From assembly GCA_002399225.1 (NCBI GenBank), contig DHDF01000014.1, forward strand, positions 445-7,270: a stretch of DNA of 6,826 nt, in the 5' to 3' direction. This document shows positions 1-5,446 of the stretch, piece after piece. The notes under the pieces were generated by a model, which had not been told where the DNA came from, made no database searches, and worked only from the letters and a program-made list of their open reading frames with translations. The translations under genes and the position numbers were made by a program. Source of the DNA: a bacterium UBA4883 (GTDB taxonomy: Bacteria > Bacillota > Clostridia > Oscillospirales > Acutalibacteraceae). Each line of letters opens with the position of its first letter. Within the stretch, counting starts at the first letter, position 1.

Positions 1-149
1 CTTTTGCCGGAGCCGGAGGCCCCAACGATGGAGATAAAATCGCCTTCCTGCACTTGAAGCAAGATGTTTTTCAGAATGTGCAGTTCATTCGGCGTGCCAA
101 TGTAATAGCTTTTCTCAATCCCACTCATCTGAATGATATTCTGGCTCAT
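1..149 (-). CDS. ABC transporter ATP-binding protein, MacB/LolD type (5' part only, 49 codons)
   Basis: This is the N-terminal part of an ATPase that would power the export module encoded just upstream. The visible protein starts MSQNIIQMSGIEKSYYIG, followed by a short NELHILKN segment and then the Walker A loop GASGSGK at residues 43-49, where the window ends. The lead-in (Gly-rich Tyr loop, 'L-HILK', 'EGDFISIVG') is typical of the MacB/LolD/YknY family of about 220-250 residues, which pairs with a FtsX-like permease. Its ATG overlaps the stop codon of the adaptor gene (ATGA at 149-146), and a G-rich ribosome site (GGGGGGAA) lies within the last adaptor codons, so translation is probably coupled. 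The permease is not visible and would be expected beyond position 1. Family assignment is firm; substrate is unknown. Confidence 0.93.
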   Translation of the reverse strand, partial: MSQNIIQMSGIEKSYYIGTPNELHILKNILLQVQEGDFISIVGASGSGK

Positions 150-1453
150 TTCTTGGTTCCCCCCGTCAGCTGAACCGTGTCTCCGGGGGAAATGCCGTCC
201 GGATTGCTGATAACCAGCATCCCGTCTTTCAGGCCGGAACCTGAAATTTCAACGGAAACGTCGGTTTCCAGACCCGTGGTGACTGGAATTTTTTTCACCT
301 TATACAGAGCGCCGTTTTTCTCTGCCACCAGAATGGCATTGCCGCTGCCCTTTTGCAGCAGAGTGTCGTAAGAAACGACATAGATGTTTTTCTTTTCCTG
401 CAAGACGATATCCATGCGGGCTTTCATGCCGATGCGCAAAGAAGGGCTTTTGTCGCTGATTGAGATTTTTGCGGAGTATGTAACATTTCCCGTGCCTTCC
501 GTTGCGGAAGTGGCCGCGGGATCAATACTTGCAACCGTGCCTTTGAGCGTTGCGTCCCCCGTCGCGTCGGTCTGAAAGCTCACCGGTTCCCCGGCCTTGA
601 CTGTGGCGGCATCAATCTCTTTGATCTGCGTGTCAACGACCAGGTTGTCGGTGTTGGAAATGACGAACAGCACTCCGGCCGGAACGGCGCCGATGGAAAT
701 ATTTTTCGTTGTAATGGTCCCGTCTGTCGGTGCGGTGATGACGGAATCTTTCAGATTTTGCTTCAGCTTTTCGAGGCTGATATCGGCGCTTTTGTCGTTG
801 GCTTTCGCAACCGCGCTGTCGTAGGCTTCCTTGTCTGTTTTCAGCTTTTGTCCCGCTTGGTTCTGGGCAAGGGTCAGGGACTTTTGGGCCTTGTCATAAT
901 CGCTTTTGGCCTGGTCGAACTCCGATTTGGAAGCCTGGCCGTTTTCGTAGAGCAGTTTTTTATAATTGTAGGTGTCCGAAGCGGTTTTGAGCGCAGCCTG
1001 CGCCGTTACCACGTCGCTGTCCAGTCCCTGATTGTAAAGATTCAGTGTGTTCTCATAAGTCCGCTTTGCCTGCGCAAGAGCCACTGCAGCGCTCTGCTTG
1101 GTGTCTGCCACCGTGTATTCCTGCTGCTCAATGTCTTTTTCAAGGGTGGAGGTATCCAGCTCCGCGAGGACTTGGCCCTTTTTCACTTTATCCCCGACGC
1201 TGACGTGTACGGCTTTGACCGGGAGAGTTAAAGTGGTGTACACATTGTGAGTGTCATCGCTGTGAATGGTGCCGGAAACCGACACCGTGTTCTTAAGATC
1301 CGTTTTTTTCAGCGCTGTCGTGGAAATATTGGTGTGGATATTTTTTGACTTTGCACGTATGGAGCTAGCGTATATCGCAAATACCACGATTAGCGCCGCA
1401 ACCGCCAGGACCACAATTGCTTTTTTGGTAAATTTAAACTTTTTCAGCTTCAT
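146..1453 (-). CDS. HlyD/MacA-family membrane-fusion (adaptor) protein of an ABC exporter
   Basis: This 435-residue protein has a basic N-terminus (MKLKKFKFTKK), one membrane anchor at about residues 11-30, and no lipobox. The order is that of MacA/YknX adaptors: first half of a lipoyl-like domain (about 57-100, with VHVSVGDKVKKGQVLAELD), a long alpha-helical hairpin (about 101-232, rich in Ala, Lys, Gln and Asp), the second lipoyl half (about 234-260, SVITAPTDGTITTKNISIG), then beta-barrel and membrane-proximal domains to the end. It should sit outside the cytoplasmic membrane and link the ABC permease to an outer component. The ATG has a GGGAG site inside the end of the upstream gene, 4 nt away. 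At the hairpin tip the TolC-docking pattern R-x6-L-x6-S is partly kept: Leu168 and Ser175 are present, but the Arg position is Thr161. Length and domains look complete. Substrate cannot be read from sequence. Confidence 0.93.
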   Translation of the reverse strand: MKLKKFKFTKKAIVVLAVAALIVVFAIYASSIRAKSKNIHTNISTTALKKTDLKNTVSVSGTIHSDDTHNVYTTLTLPVKAVHVSVGDKVKKGQVLAELDTSTLEKDIEQQEYTVADTKQSAAVALAQAKRTYENTLNLYNQGLDSDVVTAQAALKTASDTYNYKKLLYENGQASKSEFDQAKSDYDKAQKSLTLAQNQAGQKLKTDKEAYDSAVAKANDKSADISLEKLKQNLKDSVITAPTDGTITTKNISIGAVPAGVLFVISNTDNLVVDTQIKEIDAATVKAGEPVSFQTDATGDATLKGTVASIDPAATSATEGTGNVTYSAKISISDKSPSLRIGMKARMDIVLQEKKNIYVVSYDTLLQKGSGNAILVAEKNGALYKVKKIPVTTGLETDVSVEISGSGLKDGMLVISNPDGISPGDTVQLTGGTKK

Positions 1454-1457
1454 GGAT

Positions 1458-2510
1458 TCAGCTCCCTGTCGAATATCCTTTTTTCATGTTGGTATAGCTC
1501 AGGTAATCGGTAAACAGGGTATTCCGGTCGGTGGCCAGTGTGCTTTGCAGGCTGTTTAGGTCGCTGGCGTTGGTGTCGACCGACTGCTGGGTGGAGTAGC
1601 CGGCTGCCAGCGCTTTTTTCTCGGTATCCAGCGCCTGCTGTGCCCGCTGCACTTTTTCCAGATCCTGTTCATAAACCGTATAGGCGCTGTTGAGGGCGTC
1701 ATACAGTTTTTTGAATGCTGCTTTTTCTGATTCTTCGGCCTGCTGGACCTCAATCTTTGAGTTGTCCACATCGTGCGAGCTGACTCCGTTGTCGCTGCTG
1801 GCGCCGTACCAATCCTTTTTTGATTTGCAGTTCAGCCTTGCCGCTTTGACCTTTGAGTCGAGTCCGAGCATGACAATCTGATCCGCGTCGTAGTTGATCT
1901 TTGGAATATCGCTGAAATTGAGGCTGTCATCCGTGACCGGTTCGACCCGCATGTTGACACTGTCCGGCAGATTCAGTAGCGTGCGCAGGGCCGATCTGTC
2001 TTGGTCGATCTGCTGATCGAGCTGGACCAGGGCGTTTTGAGCCTGGTCGGATTTGTCTTTCAGGTTGTCGCAGCTTTTCTGGGAGGTAAATCCGGAAGAA
2101 AAAGCAACAAGCGCTGCACGGTAGGCGTTTTCTGCATTGACGGCTTCCGACTGCAACGCGGTGTACTTATCATAGTCGGCACAGTAAGAGAGGTAGCTCT
2201 TTTTTGCGTTCAGCACGGTATTGCTGGCATTCTCATCGTACTGCACCAGGGCGAGGTCATATTGATCCTTGTAATAATCTGAATTGTCGTCTTCATGATC
2301 TTCCTTGTTATCCCTTGCGGTTTTCAGGTTGTTCAGAAGTGTTTTCATATCCAGATTATACGTTGACATAATGTCTTCAATGCTGTTAAGGTTTACCTCG
2401 ACCGTCGTTTTTTGCTCCGCGGTTTGCGCAGTTGTTGTTTCCGCGTAAGCCGGGAATGAGATCCCGGCTGCCATTGCCGCCGCTAGCAGCAGGGCAATTC
2501 CTTTTTTCAT
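1458..2510 (-). CDS. secreted TolC-like helical-hairpin protein (TolC family, apparently lacking the beta barrel)
   Basis: This 350-residue protein begins with a clear Sec signal peptide: MKKG, a hydrophobic core LLLAAAMAAG, and a likely signal peptidase I site after AYA at residue 23. The mature part is mostly Ala/Leu/Lys/Asp-rich helix. Two copies of the TolC-family tip signature are visible: FSSGFTSQKSCDNLKDKSD (about 137-155) followed by LRTLLNLP (176-183), and LAAGYSTQQSVDTNASDLNS (about 301-320). This matches the internal duplication of TolC. TolC-family outer-membrane proteins are usually well over 400 residues; here the segments where barrel strands are expected (about 63-92 and 228-252) are short, acidic or polar (DNKEDHEDDN, SSDNGVSSHD). 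I infer a helical, wall-zone partner of the downstream adaptor. An ATG 11 codons upstream (2543) is possible, but it lacks a ribosome site and lies in a hairpin. Assignment to the family is probable; the function is inferred from its neighbours. Confidence 0.8.
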   Translation of the reverse strand: MKKGIALLLAAAMAAGISFPAYAETTTAQTAEQKTTVEVNLNSIEDIMSTYNLDMKTLLNNLKTARDNKEDHEDDNSDYYKDQYDLALVQYDENASNTVLNAKKSYLSYCADYDKYTALQSEAVNAENAYRAALVAFSSGFTSQKSCDNLKDKSDQAQNALVQLDQQIDQDRSALRTLLNLPDSVNMRVEPVTDDSLNFSDIPKINYDADQIVMLGLDSKVKAARLNCKSKKDWYGASSDNGVSSHDVDNSKIEVQQAEESEKAAFKKLYDALNSAYTVYEQDLEKVQRAQQALDTEKKALAAGYSTQQSVDTNASDLNSLQSTLATDRNTLFTDYLSYTNMKKGYSTGS

Positions 2511-2517
2511 TGTATGG

Positions 2518-2524
2518 CTCCTTT
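2518..2524 (-). promoter_or_regulatory. ribosome binding site that fixes the start of the TolC-like gene
   Basis: AAAGGAG on the minus strand lies 7 nt before the ATG at 2510-2508. The in-frame ATG at 2543 has only GGCGG in front of it and would add MKIQRWERSHT before an otherwise canonical signal peptide, so the internal ATG is the better start. Confidence 0.85.
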
Positions 2525-2540
2525 CCCATCGTTGTATTTT

Positions 2541-2561
2541 CATCCGCCGTTTCGGCGAATG
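2541..2561 (-). repeat. imperfect hairpin in the leader of the export operon
   Basis: A 9-bp inverted repeat CATCCGCCG / CGGCGAATG has one mismatch and a 3-nt centre (TTT on the plus strand). It sits just downstream of the expected transcription start of promoter P1 and about 30 nt before the start codon of the TolC-like gene, leaving the ribosome site free. It could protect the 5' end of the mRNA or be a protein site. There is no T-run after it, so it is not a terminator. Confidence 0.5.
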
Positions 2562-2571
2562 GGATAAATTA

Positions 2572-2599
2572 AATATACCGCTTATTTGCCTCTTGTCAA
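2572..2599 (-). promoter_or_regulatory. sigma-A promoter P1 of the export operon
   Basis: On the minus strand a perfect -35 hexamer TTGACA (2599-2594) is followed, after 16 bp, by TATATT (2577-2572), five of six matches to the -10 consensus. Transcription would start near 2565, about 55 nt ahead of the TolC-like start codon. It is the best promoter in the gap and reads straight into the three-gene operon. Confidence 0.7.
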
Positions 2600-2629
2600 C
2601 AGTTGGGAGAAAAATCCAGCATTTCTCAT

Positions 2630-2651
2630 TTGTATTAATGAACTAATACAA
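2630..2651. promoter_or_regulatory. 22-bp palindrome, candidate repressor operator
   Basis: Perfect 8-bp arms TTGTATTA (2630-2637) and TAATACAA (2644-2651) flank a 6-bp centre ATGAAC. An AT-rich dyad of this size is typical of dimeric MarR- or TetR-type repressor sites, which commonly control drug-export operons. It covers the expected start site of promoter P2 and lies about 30 bp upstream of the -35 element of P1. No regulator gene is in the window, so the binding protein is unknown. Confidence 0.5.
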
Positions 2652-2678
2652 GAATACGCGAATTTGAGATTTTGTCAA
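2651..2678 (-). promoter_or_regulatory. possible second promoter P2 of the export operon
   Basis: Minus-strand TTGACA (2678-2673) and TATTCT (2656-2651) are separated by 16 bp. The -35 is perfect and the -10 matches four of six positions. The element shares the 8-mer GTTGACAA with P1, 79 bp away. Its start site would fall inside the palindrome at 2630-2651, a layout expected for a repressed promoter. Confidence 0.4.
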
Positions 2679-2770
2679 CCACTTTTCCAAAATTTTGTAG
2701 TATTGCTAAAAATCTGATGAATTTTATCGTATTATTTTTGAATGATTAGAAACTTTTGATTGAAAAATTT

Positions 2771-2795
2771 GAAGATGGAGGCAAGTTTCATCTTC
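2771..2795 (-). terminator. weak hairpin followed by a T-run, possible back-up terminator
   Basis: The 7-bp perfect arms GAAGATG (2771-2777) and CATCTTC (2789-2795) enclose an 11-nt loop. On the minus strand the stem is followed by AAATTTTTC. This could terminate residual read-through from spoIIE after the main hairpin at 2841-2881. The stem is short and AT-rich, so support is limited. Confidence 0.25.
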
Positions 2796-2840
2796 TCTGT
2801 CAAAACGATGCGGGCTCTCTCTTTACGTCAATACGGTCAG

Positions 2841-2881
2841 AAAGAACGGGCCGGGTGCGTTACGCACCCGGCCCGTTCTTT
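2841..2881 (-). terminator. very strong hairpin, probable rho-independent terminator of spoIIE
   Basis: There is a perfect 19-bp inverted repeat with a 3-nt loop (left arm 2841-2859, loop 2860-2862, right arm 2863-2881). The core is GC-rich (GGGCCGGGTGCG and its complement), and the outer arms are AAAGAA and TTCTTT. It starts 18 nt after the spoIIE stop codon at 2902-2900. On the minus strand the only T-rich stretch, TTCTTT, lies within the stem's 3' arm, and the sequence after it is CTGACC, so the U-tract is weak. Position and stability still make termination the likely role. Confidence 0.75.
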
Positions 2882-2899
2882 GCTGCTGCGGTTTACCGG

Positions 2900-5224
2900 T
2901 CAGTCCAGTTTGGAAAGCATCTGCACCAACACGGTGATATCGTCGTCATGCCCGTCGCTCCGCTTTGAAATCGCATCCGAAACGATGGTTTCCGCCAGTT
3001 CCTGCGGCAGGCGGCCGTCCCATTTCTCTGCCTCTTCACAGATCCAGTCTGCGCCGGAGGAAAGCGCACCGTCGGTCATTAGGAGGAGCAGATCTCCCTC
3101 TGCGAGCGTTTCGGAGGTCTTTGCAAAGCGCGTTTCATTCAAAATCCCGATCGGCAGGCTGGGCGTGTCGACCACCACCGCATGGCCGTTCTGCCGCAGG
3201 ATGCTGGCGGATGCCCCGGCTTTGAACAGGTCGACGCTGCCGCTGAACAGGTCGATCGCCGCGAGATCCATGGTGGCGAGAGATTCGTCTCCGGATTTCA
3301 CCAGCAGCGCCGAATTGACAATTTTCAGCGCCGCATCGAATCCGATCCCCGCCTTGATCAGACGCGTCATAATGCCGCAGGCCATCGCACCATCCACGGC
3401 GGCCCGGCCGCCCGTTCCCATGCCGTCGCTCAGGACGGCGATCTGACGGCCGTTGCCGTCGGAAAAAGTTTCAAAACTGTCGCCGCAGAGTTTTCCGTTT
3501 TTGCAGGTGTGCTGGGCACAGCCGGAACGGATGCGGAATGCCGGCAGCTCTGACATCTGGATGCGGCACTTTCCGTGCGCCGAGGAAACGCACGGTGGCT
3601 GAAAGGTGCGGGAACAGGCGTGAGAAATCTCGGTGGTCAGCTCCGCTTTGTTCAGACGAGAACCGTCCACGGGGCCGGAGACAATTTCTACGGACATGCG
3701 TCCAAACCGATCCGTCCGGCAACTGACGTCGAACGGCTGGATTCCGGCCAGTCGGAGCGTTTCCTCCACCTTCTGTGCCGCCGCGGAGTCGAAGCGGTCG
3801 TAAAGCTCTAGCTCGGAGGCCATTTCCTCCAGCATGCTGCTGGTGGTCTCAAACTGGTCGGCGACAACGTCGCGCACCTGCTGAGCGCGCTCTTCCGCCG
3901 CCGCACGGACCACATATTCGCCGTAGTTGCGGTTGACGGCGTCCGTCATCAGATTCAGACGGCTGCAGTGGGAGGCGAACGGCTGGCTGAAGTCATCCCG
4001 CTGGATCTGTCCCTTTTCGCGCAGCTTTCCCGTCAAGTCGTTAAAGACATTCATGCTGTCGTTAAAATTACGATCCCAGCAATAGGACTTCAGCCCGCAG
4101 GTGTTGCAGACCTCGTCCGCCGCTTTGTGGTAAACGGTGCTGATATCCGGCGAACAGGCAATCTTCAGCTTCCTCGAAACCTCTTCGACCGATTCCGAAA
4201 CGCTGCCGAGTGCTTTTGCGGCGAAATCCAGTTTCATAATTACCGACCGGCGCAATCCTTCTGTGCGGGAGGCGTCGTCGCCGCGCGAGAAAATGCCGAC
4301 CAGCTCGCTGCCCGCCTTCGCGGGCAGCAGCATGTAGATGATGGTGGCCGCCATCACTTCATAGAGCCCGTTGATTACCGCGGACGGATTCCCAACCTGA
4401 AGGGAGGCGACCGTGTTTGCCGCTACAAACGCACAGGCGGAGGCAAGCCGCCCCACCGGGGAAAACAAGCCGGCCATTAGGCCGCCCAGCGCATAGGCGC
4501 CGGAAAGATAGCTCAGGCCCGCCGTGGAAAGGCTGAAGGCGATTCCGGCCGCGACGCCGGCAACGCTGCCGCCGCTGACCCCGCCGTACCGGGCCGCAAA
4601 CAGGATTGCCAGCACCGCCAGCACCCGGCCCGCCGAAATTCCCCATAAGGTAAGTCCGGAAAGGGAGAGAATTAAAAGCCCCGCTGAAAACGCGGCACAT
4701 GTGATTTCCTGCGTGCTCCATTCTCCCGGGCTACGGCCGGATTCCCATGCGGAAACCGTTCTGCTGAAGAAATAGGCCGCCGCTCCCGCCAGCATGGCTT
4801 CCGCCACATACATGGCGGTCGTCACCGCGCCGGAGCCGTTGACGAACGACACGGATATTCCGGTCGCAAGCACCGGCAGAGCTGCGACAACAGGTGCGAA
4901 AGCGGGGTGTGACCGCAGCCGCACCAGATCGTTTAAGGTCCAGCGGATCGCCGCCGCAGCCAGCAGGGCGGCCAGGTAGTGAACCGGGACCAGAACCGCG
5001 CTGGGCAGCAGATACCCCGCGGCGCATCCCAGAATCGTGCTCCACAGAACCGGGTAAGGCATTGCCGCGGCCGCCGCGACGCCGAAAGGCGCATACTGCC
5101 CGAAGACGGTTCCCCGCGCGAAGAGAAGTCCCGCCGTGAATGCCGCAAGATGGCGCGCGGCTGTCCGGGCGGGCGCGGCGGCCGCCGTAGAAAGACGGAT
5201 TCGCCGTATGTTTGCTTTTGCCAT
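2900..5224 (-). CDS. spoIIE: stage II sporulation protein E, membrane PP2C-type serine phosphatase
   Basis: SpoIIE removes the phosphate from the anti-anti-sigma factor SpoIIAA, which frees sigma-F in the forespore; in Bacillus it also binds FtsZ at the polar septum. This copy has 774 residues (B. subtilis about 827). The N-terminal third (about 25-300) is a run of roughly ten hydrophobic segments. The central part (about 310-560) is helical and includes a Cys cluster CNTCGLKSYCW (373-383). The C-terminal phosphatase domain (about 575-772) shows the metal-binding signatures LSDGMGTG (Asp600), TMDLAAIDL (651-659), PSLPIGIL (688-695), LMTDGA (Asp718) and DDDITVLV (760-767). All key residues are present. 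The ATG at 5224 is the only reasonable start, since a TGA stop lies three codons upstream in frame; a weak GGTGAT site precedes it. The N-terminal cytoplasmic tail is shorter than in Bacillus. The gene is monocistronic, with its own promoter and terminator. Confidence 0.97.
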   Translation of the reverse strand: MAKANIRRIRLSTAAAAPARTAARHLAAFTAGLLFARGTVFGQYAPFGVAAAAAMPYPVLWSTILGCAAGYLLPSAVLVPVHYLAALLAAAAIRWTLNDLVRLRSHPAFAPVVAALPVLATGISVSFVNGSGAVTTAMYVAEAMLAGAAAYFFSRTVSAWESGRSPGEWSTQEITCAAFSAGLLILSLSGLTLWGISAGRVLAVLAILFAARYGGVSGGSVAGVAAGIAFSLSTAGLSYLSGAYALGGLMAGLFSPVGRLASACAFVAANTVASLQVGNPSAVINGLYEVMAATIIYMLLPAKAGSELVGIFSRGDDASRTEGLRRSVIMKLDFAAKALGSVSESVEEVSRKLKIACSPDISTVYHKAADEVCNTCGLKSYCWDRNFNDSMNVFNDLTGKLREKGQIQRDDFSQPFASHCSRLNLMTDAVNRNYGEYVVRAAAEERAQQVRDVVADQFETTSSMLEEMASELELYDRFDSAAAQKVEETLRLAGIQPFDVSCRTDRFGRMSVEIVSGPVDGSRLNKAELTTEISHACSRTFQPPCVSSAHGKCRIQMSELPAFRIRSGCAQHTCKNGKLCGDSFETFSDGNGRQIAVLSDGMGTGGRAAVDGAMACGIMTRLIKAGIGFDAALKIVNSALLVKSGDESLATMDLAAIDLFSGSVDLFKAGASASILRQNGHAVVVDTPSLPIGILNETRFAKTSETLAEGDLLLLMTDGALSSGADWICEEAEKWDGRLPQELAETIVSDAISKRSDGHDDDITVLVQMLSKLD

Positions 5225-5252
5225 GTAGTATCACCGCCATTGTAAATTGGAA

Positions 5253-5311
5253 CAACTTGTCCATCATTTGACCTGAGTCTATTATACAATTTGTATTTTG
5301 ATCAACTTGTC
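5253..5311. repeat. two copies of CAACTTGTC exactly 50 bp apart around the spoIIE promoter
   Basis: The 9-mer CAACTTGTC occurs at 5253-5261 and again at 5303-5311 in the same orientation. The distal copy overlaps the spoIIE -35 element; the proximal copy lies just after the expected start site. Spacing of about five helical turns puts both on nearly the same DNA face. Each includes TTGTC, which resembles part of the Spo0A box TGTCGAA but matches it only partly. Chance is possible in this AT-rich region. Confidence 0.35.
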
Positions 5312-5313
5312 AT
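5281..5313 (-). promoter_or_regulatory. spoIIE promoter with long (21-bp) spacer
   Basis: The minus strand carries a perfect -10 hexamer TATAAT (5286-5281). The nearest good -35, ATGACA (5313-5308, five of six matches), is 21 bp upstream. Known B. subtilis spoIIE and spoIIG promoters are sigma-A promoters with unusually long 21-22 bp spacers that need Spo0A for activation, so this fits the expected control. Transcription would begin near 5274, giving a leader of about 50 nt. No perfect TGTCGAA box is present in the immediate region. Confidence 0.6.
5284..5296. repeat. short palindrome overlapping the spoIIE -10 element
   Basis: ATACAA (5284-5289) and TTGTAT (5291-5296) form a perfect 6-bp dyad around one T. 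It overlaps the upstream half of the -10 hexamer. It may be a protein site or a chance consequence of AT-rich sequence. Confidence 0.25.
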
Positions 5314-5414
5314 AACATGGCGTAAAATTATGGCGAAAAGGATCAGAATAAAACTAATTTTCATTTATTGAGATTTTTATGGTAACAGAAGCAAAACTGT
5401 GATAAAATAAGAAT

Positions 5415-5420
5415 TATACT
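5415..5420 (+). promoter_or_regulatory. possible -10 element for the aminotransferase gene
   Basis: TATACT on the plus strand matches five of six -10 positions and sits 26 nt ahead of the start codon. No good -35 lies 16-18 bp upstream, so an activator or another nearby element (TAAAAT at 5403-5408) may be involved. Some promoter is required here because the upstream gene is divergent. Confidence 0.3.
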
Positions 5421-5446
5421 ATTTCGAGAAGGAAGGCCGATCTGAA

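Larger units (their letters stand above)
2511..2899. other. 389-bp non-coding region between spoIIE and the export operon
   Basis: No credible gene is seen in this stretch on either strand. From right to left, in the direction of the flanking minus-strand genes, it holds the presumed spoIIE terminator (2841-2881), a weak 7-bp hairpin (2771-2795), an AT-rich tract (about 2680-2770) with no recognisable element, two possible promoters (2651-2678 and 2572-2599), a 22-bp palindrome (2630-2651) and a leader hairpin (2541-2561). Plus-strand open frames that start near 2756-2760 run through the terminator and antisense into spoIIE, and are not supported. Confidence 0.7.

Noticed and set aside
758..1231. 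157-residue plus-strand open frame antisense to the adaptor
   Set aside because: The opposite strand encodes a complete HlyD-type protein; no ribosome site or domain supports this frame.
2511..2543. Eleven-codon N-terminal extension of the TolC-like protein (start at 2543)
   Set aside because: It has no ribosome site and the codons fall in a hairpin; the inner ATG at 2510 has AAAGGAG at 7 nt and gives a standard signal peptide.
2756..3446. Plus-strand open frames (70 and 228 residues) starting at 2756 and 2760
   Set aside because: They run through the 19-bp terminator hairpin and then antisense to spoIIE, have no ribosome site, and show Arg/Ser/Pro-rich shadow composition.
3968..4480. 170-residue plus-strand open frame antisense to spoIIE
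   Set aside because: It is a shadow of a GC-rich gene; there is no recognisable domain, and the opposite frame has full SpoIIE motifs.
5423..5429. Spo0A-box-like TCTCGAA on the minus strand
   Set aside because: It matches six of seven positions of TGTCGAA but is about 150 bp upstream of the spoIIE start site, inside the leader of the divergent gene; a single match at this distance is not convincing.
5225..5446. Possible riboswitch or T-box in the divergent region ahead of the aminotransferase
   Set aside because: There is no T-box core sequence or structured GC-rich leader; the region is AT-rich and is largely used up by two promoters.
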